From the NCBI GenBank assembly GCA_017453335.1, contig JAFTKI010000049.1:1-64000 (forward strand): a stretch of 64,000 bases of DNA. The letters are read 5' to 3'. How positions within the stretch are numbered: position 1 is the stretch's first letter; each line of letters starts with the position of its first letter. The notes below the pieces were generated by a model that saw only the letters and a program-made list of their open reading frames with translations, did no database searches and had not been told where the DNA came from. Source of the stretch: Clostridia bacterium. GTDB taxonomy: Bacteria; Bacillota_A; Clostridia; Oscillospirales; CAG-272. Both the position numbers and the translations under genes were made by a program. Shown piece by piece: positions 17,814 to 25,765 of this stretch.

Positions 17814-18470
17814 ATGGAAGCTTATAAGAGAGAGTTTATACAGTTTTTGGAGAATGCCGGCGTTTTGAAGTTCGGCGACTTTACCGCAAAAAGCGGCAGA
17901 AAGATCCCGTACTTTATCAATGCGGGAATGATCAAGACCGGTGAGGACATTGCAAAGCTGGGCGAGTTTTACGCAAGAGCATACACCGAAAAGCTTGGCA
18001 AAAAGAAGGCAGTTCTGTACGGTCCCGCATACAAGGGCATTTCGCTTGCCGTTTCCGCGGCTGTTGCACTTTCCAAAGAGGGTCTGAACGTTCCGTTCTT
18101 CTTCAACCGCAAGGAGGTCAAGGACCACGGCGAGGGCGGCGTTTTCGTTGGCTATGTTCCCACCGCAGGTGAGGAGATCGTTATCATCGAGGATGTTATC
18201 ACCGCAGGAACCGCGATCCGCGAGAGCATGGAGATCCTGTCTCACCTGGAGGGAACCCGCGTGGTTGCAACCTTTATCATGGTTGACCGCAAGGAAAAGG
18301 GACAGGGCGAAAAGGGCGCTATGCAGGAGATCGAGGAATCCTTCGGCTTCCCCGTGTATTCGGTGGTTGATGTTTACGATATCATCGAGTACCTGGAAGA
18401 GGATGAAAAGAACGCAGAAAACGTAACACGTATCAAAAATTATCTGGCAATCAACGGAGCAAAGGCGTAA
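17814..18470 (+). CDS. pyrE: orotate phosphoribosyltransferase
   Basis: A 218-residue enzyme making OMP from orotate and PRPP. The PRPP motif EIVIIEDVITAGTAIRES is at residues 121-138, the flexible loop is NRKEVKDHGEGG (98-109), and KSGRKIPYF near residue 26 forms part of the orotate site. RBS AAAGGAAAGG lies upstream. It sits between the DUF4177 gene and pyrB in the operon. Confidence 0.95.
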   Translation: MEAYKREFIQFLENAGVLKFGDFTAKSGRKIPYFINAGMIKTGEDIAKLGEFYARAYTEKLGKKKAVLYGPAYKGISLAVSAAVALSKEGLNVPFFFNRKEVKDHGEGGVFVGYVPTAGEEIVIIEDVITAGTAIRESMEILSHLEGTRVVATFIMVDRKEKGQGEKGAMQEIEESFGFPVYSVVDVYDIIEYLEEDEKNAENVTRIKNYLAINGAKA

Positions 18471-18488
18471 AGGATAAGGAGGGGCATC

Positions 18489-19598
18489 ATGAGAAGCTTG
18501 ATTGATATTCTGGATCTTACCACGGAAGAGATCGAAGAGTTGATGCAGACTGCAAGTGATATTATTGCGCATCCCGATCGCTATGCCGAGTCTTGTCACG
18601 GTAAAAAGCTGGCAACCCTTTTCTTCGAGCCGTCTACGCGTACTCGCCTGAGCTTTGAAGCCGCAATGCTGGAGCTTGGAGGCAACGTGATCGGATTTTC
18701 CGAGGCATCCTCTACATCGGCATCCAAGGGCGAGAGCATGGCAGACACCGCAAAGGTGATCAGCTGCTATGCCGATATTATCGCAACGCGTCACCCCAAG
18801 GAGGGCGCTCCCTTCGTGGCGGCAAACAACGCATCGATCCCCGTAATCAACGGCGGTGACGGCGGACATTGCCACCCCACGCAAACTCTTGCAGATCTGT
18901 TCACAATATGGCGCGAAAAGGGAAGACTTCACGATCTGACAGTCGGCTTTTGCGGCGACCTGAAATACGGACGCACGGTACATTCGCTGATCAGCGCACT
19001 GTCGCGCTATACGGGGATCCGCATCGTTCTGATCTCTCCCGATGAATTGAAGCTGCCGAGCTATATCAAGTATGAAGTATTGGAAAAGTACAATATGGAA
19101 TACGTGGAAACGGCAGATCTTGAGGGTGCTATGCCCGAGCTGGATATTTTGTACATGACGCGTGTGCAGGGCGAGCGCTTTGCCGACGTGAACGAATATC
19201 TGCGCCTGCGCGACCACTATATTCTCACAGTGGACAAGCTGAAGACCGCAAAGCCCGATCTTGCGATTCTGCATCCGCTGCCCCGTGTCAACGAGATCAG
19301 CGTGAAGATCGACGACGATCCCAGAGCTTGCTATTTCAAGCAGGTGGCAAACGCAAAATATATGAGAATGGCTCTGATCCTGAAGCTCTTGGACGAGGCA
19401 AAGCGTGATCCCGTCCGCAAGCCATTGATTGAGAAGAATCCCAAGCTCCCGTATATTGTTGACCGCTTGCGCTGCCGCAACCCCCGTTGCATCACAGGCG
19501 TTGAGCAGGAGCTGACACAGATCTTCAAGGTCACCGATCCCGAAAATCATATCTGCCGTTGCATCTACTGCGAGGCAAAAGAAATTTACGAGGATTGA
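18489..19598 (+). CDS. pyrB: aspartate carbamoyltransferase with fused PyrI-type zinc tail
   Basis: A 369-residue transcarbamylase that condenses carbamoyl phosphate and aspartate. [13 protein letters not shown] (45-57) is the carbamoyl-phosphate site, [14 protein letters not shown] and HPLPR complete the active site. After the catalytic domain (about 1-310) a tail carries C329, C334, C358 and C361. The spacing C-x4-C-x23-C-x2-C is identical to the zinc ligands C109, C114, C138 and C141 of E. coli PyrI, and the [10 protein letters not shown] ending resembles PyrI's KCKYCEKEF. The nucleotide-binding allosteric domain of PyrI is absent, and no pyrI follows. It is the last gene of the pyr operon. 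Confidence 0.93.
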   Translation: MRSLIDILDLTTEEIEELMQTASDIIAHPDRYAESCHGKKLATLFFEPSTRTRLSFEAAMLELGGNVIGFSEASSTSASKGESMADTAKVISCYADIIATRHPKEGAPFVAANNASIPVINGGDGGHCHPTQTLADLFTIWREKGRLHDLTVGFCGDLKYGRTVHSLISALSRYTGIRIVLISPDELKLPSYIKYEVLEKYNMEYVETADLEGAMPELDILYMTRVQGERFADVNEYLRLRDHYILTVDKLKTAKPDLAILHPLPRVNEISVKIDDDPRACYFKQVANAKYMRMALILKLLDEAKRDPVRKPLIEKNPKLPYIVDRLRCRNPRCITGVEQELTQIFKVTDPENHICRCIYCEAKEIYED

Positions 19599-19612
19599 TC
19601 TCGAATAAAACC

Positions 19613-19649
19613 AAAGCACCGCACGGAATAAGGTTCTGTGCGGTGCTTT
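19613..19649 (+). terminator. hairpin ending the pyr operon
   Basis: A 12-bp perfect stem AAAGCACCGCAC/GTGCGGTGCTTT lies 15 bp after the pyrB stop. The T tract is short (TTTA), so termination may be weaker than elsewhere in the window. Confidence 0.7.
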
Positions 19650-19652
19650 ACT

Positions 19653-19682
19653 TGATGCCCCCATCGGAGAGTCTGAACTCAA
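19653..19682 (-). other. remnant of a tRNA-Lys 3' end
   Basis: The segment CCATCGGAGAGTCTGAACTC (19661-19680) matches the T-arm and acceptor 3' end of the intact tRNA-Lys at 19831-19906 in the same orientation, with one inserted base. The rest of a tRNA cannot be folded from the following sequence. The 19683-19786 stretch holds no gene that I can see; GTTCGACTC, a T-arm-like string, recurs near 19760 in the opposite orientation. Confidence 0.5.
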
Positions 19683-19786
19683 ACGTGCGGTTTTATGTTG
19701 TGGTATGCTATAGTGATTGGAATCGCACGTTATAGGCAATTTTCAAAGAAAATTGCAGAGTTCGACTCACTTAAGGATCGATCGCA

Positions 19787-19830
19787 AAAGAAAAAGAGGA
19801 ATACCACTATGTGGAATTCCTCTTTTTCTT
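19787..19830 (-). terminator. terminator of tRNA-Lys
   Basis: A long near-perfect palindrome AAAGAAAAAGAGGAATACCAC / GTGGAATTCCTCTTTTTCTTT sits directly 3' of the tRNA. On the minus strand it ends in a T-rich run. Confidence 0.7.
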
Positions 19831-19906
19831 TGGTGACCCATCGGAGAGTCGAACTCCGGACACCATGATTAAAAGTCATGTGCTCTGCCATCTGAGCTAA
19901 TGGGTC
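19831..19906 (-). tRNA. tRNA-Lys (anticodon UUU)
   Basis: On the minus strand a 76-nt cloverleaf starts GACCCATTAGCTC and ends GATGGGTC-A-CCA. The acceptor stem is GACCCAT/ATGGGTC. The anticodon stem is CATGA/TCATG with loop CTTTTAA (anticodon TTT), and the T-arm is CCGGAGTTCGACTCTCCG-like. CCA is encoded. Confidence 0.96.
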
Positions 19907-20017
19907 GCTCTTCGGTTACCAAAATATTATAGCACATTTCCCCTCGTTTGTCAATCTTTTTTGATTCGTCAAAACAACAAAAGAGTGTTGGCTTTTGTCT
20001 TTCGTTTTTGTACAAAA

Positions 20018-20569
20018 TCAATGCTCGTCCGATGCCTTTTCGGCTTTGAGCCTCTCGTTTGCCTTGGCAACGATTGCGTTTGCCATGTCGTCGATATTTT
20101 CGGGCAGGATATAGGGGAGGTTTGGAACGTAGTTTCCGTTGTCCATCTCCGCCTCCAAAAGCGAGGAACGCATGGATTTTACCATGATCTTATCAAAAAA
20201 AGGGAGGTCATCGGTGTTCAGGCTTCCGCCGAAAAAGGCAAGATGAAACGCCGCATCACGGAGCGATGCAGGAAAAAGCTTTTCGGCGTAGTATTCCTGT
20301 TCCTCCACCAATCCGCAACAGAAGAACAGTGCCAGATCCTTTTGTGCCAACACGTTCTCGTTTGCTTTTAAATATTTGCGAACTGCAGGACGCAGTTTGC
20401 CAAATCTCACCGAACCGCCCAGCACGATCAGATCGTATTCGTTAGGGTCGGGAGATAGCTCGTTCAGGGAAATAACGGTAACGTCTAAGTTTTTCAGCGG
20501 ACGCATCATGCGCTCTACCGCAGTTTTTACGGTTCCTTTTCCGCTATCGTATGCAATCAGAATCTTCAT
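20018..20569 (-). CDS. flavodoxin-fold protein (protoporphyrinogen oxidase HemG-like)
   Basis: A 183-residue protein with an FMN-binding flavodoxin fold: ILIAYDSGKGTVKTAVERM at the N-terminus is the phosphate loop, and LIVLGGSVRFGKLRP (about 48-62) is the second FMN loop. The overall layout resembles menaquinone-dependent protoporphyrinogen dehydrogenase HemG, but many clostridial flavodoxins look alike and no heme gene is near. ATG at 20569 is chosen because TGGAGTTT precedes it. It follows the PII-like/DUF1538 genes after 58 bp with a hairpin (GGGAGTTG/CAACTCCC) between them, so co-transcription is uncertain. Confidence 0.75.
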   Translation of the reverse strand: MKILIAYDSGKGTVKTAVERMMRPLKNLDVTVISLNELSPDPNEYDLIVLGGSVRFGKLRPAVRKYLKANENVLAQKDLALFFCCGLVEEQEYYAEKLFPASLRDAAFHLAFFGGSLNTDDLPFFDKIMVKSMRSSLLEAEMDNGNYVPNLPYILPENIDDMANAIVAKANERLKAEKASDEH

Positions 20570-20627
20570 GATAAACTCCATACGGGAGTTGTTTCCAACT
20601 CCCGCTTTTTTCTTTTTTGATACTCCT

Positions 20628-21350
20628 TTAGTCTTCAAGATCCTCGAATCGGCCGATGCCGACCAACGAATCTACAGGCAAGGAGAACAGCACAGCGCCG
20701 CCGTCGGTTTTCAGTCCCGCATTCTGGCGAATGGCTTCCATGATATTTTTCTTATATTCGCGCGAGGTCAGAATGGCAATGGTGTCGGTCTCCTGCGTAA
20801 AGGTAGTTCCGATCAATTGTTCTGCCTGCTTATTATTCACGCTTCTTGTGTGCAGAATGGTAGCACCCGTAGCACCTGCCGCACGGCTGCAATCCAGCAC
20901 CTTATCGGTGAATTTCTGGTTGACCACGGCAACGACTAATTCATGCATTTTACTACGCTCCTTTTCATTGTTGTGATTGGAATCGGTATTTGTTTCGTCA
21001 CGGAACGGGGTGGAGAGGATCGCATTGCTGACGATACTGGAGATCCCCGAGAGGGGAATGGTGAAGGCAATGCCGTTTCCCATCAGATAAAGCTTTAGCT
21101 TTCGGTTGATCGCTTTGAGAACGCGCGATTCACAGTAGTTCGGGATCAAGGCATACACCATACGCTTTTCGATCTCGTCCAGTCCGAGATAACTCATGTA
21201 ATTGGATTTTGCCGTACCGTATCCGATGGCAGAGAAGTGGAGCGATACCGCCACCTCATTGCAGGCTTCGGTCAGCGCCATCACGTCGCCTTTTTTGATG
21301 ATACACACCAAAAGCTTGGCGCGCTTTTCAAATTCTGTTTTTTTAGCCAT
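20628..21350 (-). CDS. double PII-like signalling protein paired with DUF1538
   Basis: A 240-residue protein with two GlnB-like ferredoxin folds. The first is about residues 10-105 (LLVCIIKKGDVMALTEACNEV ... GIAFTIPLSGI) and the second about 134-235 (ELVVAVVNQKFTDKVLDCSRAAGATGATILH ... GGAVLFSLPVDSLVGI), joined by a charged linker rich in Asn and Glu. The second half keeps the GATGATILH strand of PII proteins, but neither half has the classical uridylylated T-loop Tyr motif. It overlaps the DUF1538 gene by 8 bp, so the two are translated together. By analogy with AmtB-GlnK it probably regulates the membrane partner; ligand unknown. Confidence 0.75.
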   Translation of the reverse strand: MAKKTEFEKRAKLLVCIIKKGDVMALTEACNEVAVSLHFSAIGYGTAKSNYMSYLGLDEIEKRMVYALIPNYCESRVLKAINRKLKLYLMGNGIAFTIPLSGISSIVSNAILSTPFRDETNTDSNHNNEKERSKMHELVVAVVNQKFTDKVLDCSRAAGATGATILHTRSVNNKQAEQLIGTTFTQETDTIAILTSREYKKNIMEAIRQNAGLKTDGGAVLFSLPVDSLVGIGRFEDLED

Positions 21351-22893
21351 TGGACTCCTCCTGTTCTGCGAGTTCCAAGAAGGAATCGCCGTAATCCAAA
21401 ATGGTTTCTTGCTCGGATGTGAAGCGGCTGATTGCGCGTTTTGCCTTCAGGCTGTACAAAAGACCGCAGATCTGGATCGAGATGATAGGCGTCAATGCAA
21501 CAAACGCCACACAGCCAAACGCATCGGTCATCACGTTTCCTCCGAGTTTTTCGCAAGCGCCGATCGCAAGCGGCAGCACAAATGCACTCATCATAGCACC
21601 GCTGGCAACTCCGCCCGAGTCAAACGCGATACCGGTAAAGAATTTCGGTACGAAGAAGGAAAGTCCCAGTGCGATCGCATATCCGGGGATCAGAATCCAA
21701 AGGATCGAAATGCCGGTCAGAATACGGAGCATCGAAAGTCCCAATGCCGCCGCCACACCGATGGAGAGTGCCAACCGCATAGTGGATGCCGAAATCGCGC
21801 CCGCCGTAATTTGCTCAACCTGTTTGTTCAGCACGTAGACTGCAGGCTCGGCATTGACGATAAAATATCCGATTACCATACAAACGGGGATCAGAAATGC
21901 ACCGCCTTGGAAATCGGCAAGACTTCTGCCCAGCGAGGCTCCCGCGGGCTGAAATCCCTCGTTCGCACCCGTCAGAAAGATAACCAATCCAAGGAAGGTG
22001 TAAACAACACCAACTCCAACGCGGATGAGCTGCTTGGTGCTGAATGCGTGGGTGAACAACTGGAAGAGCAGGGCAAACGCGATGGTGGGAAGCAGCGCGA
22101 TTGCAACGTCTTTTGCGTGATCAATGAATCCGTGGATGTAAAGCTCCATTCCCGAACGGGTATTGGCAAGCACCTCTACCATTTCCGCGGAGCTTTCGGT
22201 AGAACCCGAGATATTGTTGAAGAACAGGCCAAGGATCAGCACCGAAAGAATGGGGCCGATGCTGCAAAGCGAGACCAGACCGAAGGAATCGTCGTGATCG
22301 CCCTTGCCGCGCGAGCCTGCCACACCTGCACCGATCGCCATGATGAAGGGAACCGTCATAGGGCCCGTGGTCACTCCGCCCGAGTCAAAGGCAACCGACC
22401 AGAAATCCGACGGAATCCAGATACAAAGAATAAACGCCGCGATATAGAAGATCATCAAAAGGATCGACAGCGGAATATGAAAGATGATACGCAGCATAGC
22501 GATCATCAAAAAGATACCAACCCCCAGCGAAACCGTCAGGATCAAGGTCATTTCGGAGGGAAGCCCCGAAACCTGCTGTGCAAGGATCTGCAGATCGGGC
22601 TCGGAGATGGTTACCAGAATACCGATCACAAAGCTGATCAGCGCGATCAGCCAGATCTTTTTTGATTTTGCCAGCGAGGCACCGATCTTGTTACCCAGCG
22701 GTTGCATGGACATTTCGGCGCCCATCGTAAAGACCGTCAATCCAAGGACAAGACAAAGCACTCCCAGCAAGAACAGAAAAAATGTACTTGTACTCAAGGG
22801 AGCGATGGTAATGCCCAGCAAAAGAATGATGGCGGCAACAGGCAAGACCGATGTAAGGGATTCTTGAAATTTGCTTTTAAATACGGAATCCAA
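21343..22893 (-). CDS. DUF1538 integral membrane protein
   Basis: A 516-residue polytopic protein with two homologous DUF1538 halves. Each contains the signature FDSGGV(T/A)(S/T)GPM (about residues 172-184 and near 425) embedded between hydrophobic helices, and each half starts with a PLGNK- or FQPAG-like loop after a LxxFTMG helix. I count roughly a dozen or more membrane segments. The inverted or tandem duplication suggests a transporter or channel; substrate unknown. It has its own promoter at 22933-22961 and is the first gene of the unit with the PII-like gene. Confidence 0.85.
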   Translation of the reverse strand: MDSVFKSKFQESLTSVLPVAAIILLLGITIAPLSTSTFFLFLLGVLCLVLGLTVFTMGAEMSMQPLGNKIGASLAKSKKIWLIALISFVIGILVTISEPDLQILAQQVSGLPSEMTLILTVSLGVGIFLMIAMLRIIFHIPLSILLMIFYIAAFILCIWIPSDFWSVAFDSGGVTTGPMTVPFIMAIGAGVAGSRGKGDHDDSFGLVSLCSIGPILSVLILGLFFNNISGSTESSAEMVEVLANTRSGMELYIHGFIDHAKDVAIALLPTIAFALLFQLFTHAFSTKQLIRVGVGVVYTFLGLVIFLTGANEGFQPAGASLGRSLADFQGGAFLIPVCMVIGYFIVNAEPAVYVLNKQVEQITAGAISASTMRLALSIGVAAALGLSMLRILTGISILWILIPGYAIALGLSFFVPKFFTGIAFDSGGVASGAMMSAFVLPLAIGACEKLGGNVMTDAFGCVAFVALTPIISIQICGLLYSLKAKRAISRFTSEQETILDYGDSFLELAEQEESNG

Positions 22894-22932
22894 AGCGAAA
22901 CACCTCGTTTTGTGTATTTTTCAACCTGTTTT

Positions 22933-22961
22933 ATTATAGCATACCCGCAAAAAAAAAACAA
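22933..22961 (-). promoter_or_regulatory. promoter of the DUF1538 operon
   Basis: On the minus strand TTGTTT (22956-22961), a 17-bp spacer and TATAAT (22933-22938). Confidence 0.8.
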
Positions 22962-23023
22962 CTTTTTTTGCCGAAAAGTTAATTGTTAACAATTTGTATA
23001 TGGAATTGCCACGATGTTTACGC

Positions 23024-23029
23024 TATAAT
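23024..23029 (+). promoter_or_regulatory. -10 element upstream of the CorC operon
   Basis: TATAAT at 23024-23029 inside the palindrome CGCTATAATAAGCG. No good -35 is visible at 17 bp, so a regulator or an extended element may be needed. Confidence 0.45.
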
Positions 23030-23088
23030 AAGCGTGATTGTGATTTTTTACATATTTATATCGAGATTCATCGCAAGAAAGGAGAAAC

Positions 23089-23142
23089 ATGATGTCTGCA
23101 GGTTCTGACCCCGCGGATGGCGATCGAACCACGCCGCCTTAG
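23089..23142 (+). CDS. candidate leader peptide of 16-17 residues
   Basis: A short frame MMSAGSDPADGDRTTPP ending in TAG, preceded by AAAGGAG (23078-23084) at 4 bp from the first ATG and 7 bp from the second. The peptide has acidic/proline pairs (DP, DGD) and ends in Pro-Pro before the stop, features known to slow or destabilise ribosomes. Its stop codon overlaps the 5' side of a terminator hairpin. This layout suggests translation-coupled attenuation of the CorC gene; no experimental support can be read from sequence. Confidence 0.45.
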   Translation: MMSAGSDPADGDRTTPP

Positions 23143-23167
23143 CCGAGTTTTTTGTTGGCTTTTTTAT
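23112..23167 (+). promoter_or_regulatory. candidate attenuator (terminator and antiterminator) before the CorC gene
   Basis: The terminator is AGCCGA (23141-23146) pairing with TTGGCT (23155-23160), loop GTTTTTTG, then TTTTTTA. A competing pairing joins CGG-AT-GGCG (23114-23122) with CGCC-TTAG-CCG (23135-23145) and would sequester the 5' arm of the terminator. It lies between the leader peptide and the CorC start at 23215. Confidence 0.5.
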
Positions 23168-23214
23168 TTGAGAATTAACAACTGAAAAATCGGAAAAGGA
23201 GAATTTTTGAAAAA

Positions 23215-24600
23215 ATGGATACTGTCTTATGGCAGATATTGGTTCAGATTATACTGATTGCATTAAATGCGTTTTTTGCGGCATCTGAGATTGCCGTGAT
23301 CTCACTCAACGAAGTCAAGCTTCGCCGTCAGGCGGAGGAGGGCGACACAAAAGCGAAAAAGCTTTTGAAGATGGTGGAAAATTCCACACGCTTTTTGTCC
23401 ACGATCCAGGTTGGCATCACGCTGGCGGGCTTTTTGGGCTCGGCATTCGCAGCCGACGGATTTTCGGAATATCTGGTGAGCTTTCTGGTCAACACCTGTA
23501 AGCTGACCTCGATTCCCGTGTCCGTACTGGATACGATTTCGGTGGTTGTGATCACCTTGATCCTGTCCTTCTTTACGCTGGTGTTTGGCGAGCTGGTTCC
23601 CAAACGGGTTGCTATGAGAAACTCGGAAAAGCTGGCGCGCCGCGTGTGTGGCTTTATTTCGGGGCTTTCCGTGGCGATGCGTCCGATTGTCTGGCTCTTA
23701 ACGGTCAGCACCAACGGAACCCTTCGCTTGTTTGGCATCAATCCCAAGGAAAACAGCGAGGACGTATCCGAAGAGGATATTCTCGACCTTGTGGATGCGG
23801 TTGAGGAGCAGGGAGAGATCGACTCCGATACCAAGGAAATGATCGAAAACGTATTTGAATTTGATAATACAACGGTAGGGGAGATCATGACTCGCCGATC
23901 CGATATGCGCGTGCTGTACGAAACCGATACGGTGGAGGATATCTTCCGCACCATTCAGGAAAGCGGACTGTCCCGTTTCCCCGTGTGCGGCGAGGATACC
24001 GATGATATCAAGGGTATCGTGCTGGCGCGTGAATATCTGTTCATGGCGTACAACAACCCCGAGTGTAAGCTTTCGGACGTCATGCAGAAGGCAAAATTCG
24101 TTCCCGATACCCTGCAGGCAAATATGCTGTTCCGCGACATGCGCGATAGCCAGATGCATATGGCTATCGTAGTGGATGAGTTCGGACAAACGGCGGGAAT
24201 TGTAACGATGGAAGACCTTTTGGAGGAGATCGTCGGTAATATTTACGACGAGACCGATGAACCCGAGCTTCCCGATATCGTGGAGCAGGAAGCCAACCGT
24301 TGGCAGGTTGCGGGAGCCACTCCCATTGATGAAGTGGAGGAGACCGTTGGTCTTACACTCCACACCGAGGAGGATTCCTACGACACCTTTGGAGGCTTTG
24401 TGATCGCAAACCTCGGTTACATCCCGCAGGACGGCGAAACGCCCGAATTTACCTACGGCTCGCTTACGGTGCGTGTTCTTTTGGTCGAGGACAAGCGCAT
24501 CGACATGACCGAGGTCACCAAAACTGAACAAGAGGAGGCAGACGGTTCCGAAGAGGACTCCGATGCCGGCGATTCCTCTGATGATACAAAAGAATCCTAA
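23215..24600 (+). CDS. CNNM/CorC (hemolysin C) family membrane protein
   Basis: A 461-residue protein. The DUF21/CNNM membrane domain covers about residues 1-190 (NAFFAASEIAVISL, then LVFGELVPKR). Two CBS domains follow (about 215-330, with VDEFGQTAGIVTMEDLLEEIVG), and a CorC_HlyC domain covers about 345-430. The last ~30 residues are an acidic Glu/Asp/Ser tail. Members of the family are linked to Mg2+ export or Mg2+ homeostasis; the hemolysin name is historical. It is followed after 25 bp by an OadB-type gene, so the two probably share a transcript. Confidence 0.9.
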   Translation: MDTVLWQILVQIILIALNAFFAASEIAVISLNEVKLRRQAEEGDTKAKKLLKMVENSTRFLSTIQVGITLAGFLGSAFAADGFSEYLVSFLVNTCKLTSIPVSVLDTISVVVITLILSFFTLVFGELVPKRVAMRNSEKLARRVCGFISGLSVAMRPIVWLLTVSTNGTLRLFGINPKENSEDVSEEDILDLVDAVEEQGEIDSDTKEMIENVFEFDNTTVGEIMTRRSDMRVLYETDTVEDIFRTIQESGLSRFPVCGEDTDDIKGIVLAREYLFMAYNNPECKLSDVMQKAKFVPDTLQANMLFRDMRDSQMHMAIVVDEFGQTAGIVTMEDLLEEIVGNIYDETDEPELPDIVEQEANRWQVAGATPIDEVEETVGLTLHTEEDSYDTFGGFVIANLGYIPQDGETPEFTYGSLTVRVLLVEDKRIDMTEVTKTEQEEADGSEEDSDAGDSSDDTKES

Positions 24601-24625
24601 TCTTTGAAAGGAAAAGACAAACAAA

Positions 24626-25750
24626 ATGGATAAGTTTGAGTTTTTATGGACGAGTATTGAATGGCTTATCAACAACGACGGCTGGAAAAATGTGATCATG
24701 TGGATCATCGGCGGACTTTTGATATACCTTGCCATCAAAAAGGAAATGGAGCCCACGCTTCTGTTGCCCATGGGCTTTGGTGCGATTCTGGTTAACATTC
24801 CCATGGCAGACGCTGTTCTGGAGCATGGTCCGATTACCACGCTGTACAATGCGGGTATTGCCAACGAGCTGTTCCCGTTGCTTCTGTTTATCGGTATCGG
24901 TGCGATGATCGATTTCGGACCGCTACTCAGCAATCCGAAATTGATGATCTTCGGCGCGGCGGCGCAGTTTGGTATCTTCTTTACGCTTTGCTTGGCATCG
25001 ATTTTCTTCCCGAACATCAATGATGCTGCTTCTATTGCGATCATCGGTGCTGCAGACGGTCCCACTGCAATTGCGGTATCTCAGAAGCTGCAATCAAGCT
25101 ATCAGGCGGCGATCATGGTGGCGGCGTATTCGTATATGGCATTGGTGCCGATCATTCAGCCCCCCGTCATCAAAATGATGACCACCAAGAAGGAACGCTT
25201 GATCCGTATGCCTTACGCGCCCAAGAGTGTTTCCAAGACCACCCGTATCCTGTTCCCGATCGTGATCACCCTGATCGCAGGTATTTTTGCTCCTTCGGCA
25301 GTTTCGCTGGTAGGATTTTTGATGTTCGGTAACCTGATCCGTGAGTGCGGCGTTCTGGATTCGCTTTCCGAGACTGCACAAAAGGTGCTGGCAAATCTGA
25401 TCACCATTTTCCTGGGTATTTCGATCGCATTCCAGATGCAGGCAGAAAGCTTTATTGCCGTTGAAACACTGGTAATTCTGGGCTTGGGACTCTTTGCATT
25501 TGTATTCGATACCATCGGCGGTATTCTGGTTGCCAAGATCATCAATATTTTCTCCAAGAAGAAGATCAACCCCATGATCGGTGCGGCAGGCATTTCGGCG
25601 TTCCCCATGTCGGGACGTATCGTACATAAGATGGGACTTGCAGAGGATCCTCAGAACTTCCTCTTGATGCACTCCATCGGTGTTAACGTTTCGGGCCAGA
25701 TCGCTTCGGTTATTGCCGGCGGTATGATCTTGAATTTCTTCCTGAAATGA
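24626..25750 (+). CDS. sodium-translocating decarboxylase beta subunit (OadB/GcdB/MmdB type)
   Basis: A 374-residue membrane protein, the Na+-pumping, carboxybiotin-decarboxylating subunit of biotin-dependent decarboxylases. The signature GAADGPTAI is at residues 141-149, with D144 matching the Na+-site Asp of the family; further hydrophobic helices run to the C-terminus (GAAGISAFPMSGRIVHKMG near 325). Its alpha (carboxyltransferase) and biotin carrier genes are not next to it, so substrate (oxaloacetate, methylmalonyl-CoA or glutaconyl-CoA) cannot be assigned. It is co-directional with the CorC gene and the small gamma-like gene that follows after 15 bp. Confidence 0.9.
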   Translation: MDKFEFLWTSIEWLINNDGWKNVIMWIIGGLLIYLAIKKEMEPTLLLPMGFGAILVNIPMADAVLEHGPITTLYNAGIANELFPLLLFIGIGAMIDFGPLLSNPKLMIFGAAAQFGIFFTLCLASIFFPNINDAASIAIIGAADGPTAIAVSQKLQSSYQAAIMVAAYSYMALVPIIQPPVIKMMTTKKERLIRMPYAPKSVSKTTRILFPIVITLIAGIFAPSAVSLVGFLMFGNLIRECGVLDSLSETAQKVLANLITIFLGISIAFQMQAESFIAVETLVILGLGLFAFVFDTIGGILVAKIINIFSKKKINPMIGAAGISAFPMSGRIVHKMGLAEDPQNFLLMHSIGVNVSGQIASVIAGGMILNFFLK

Positions 25751-25765
25751 GAAAGGGGATCAACA

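Noticed and set aside
17787..19739. A 650-codon minus-strand frame opposite pyrE and pyrB.
   Set aside because: It covers two conserved enzymes, has no RBS or recognisable domain, and is a shadow of their codon bias.
20580..20611. Terminator between the PII-like and flavodoxin genes.
   Set aside because: The hairpin GGGAGTTG/CAACTCCC has its T run on the plus strand only, where no gene ends, so it would not stop the minus-strand transcript.
20628..22893. A large plus-strand frame (21202-22665) rich in Arg, Asn and His.
   Set aside because: It is antisense to DUF1538; the charged composition is typical of the complement of membrane-helix codons.
23041..23200. A known metal riboswitch (yybP-ykoY or M-box) upstream of the CorC gene.
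   Set aside because: I could not find the conserved cores of either; the short coding frame and terminator explain more of the sequence.
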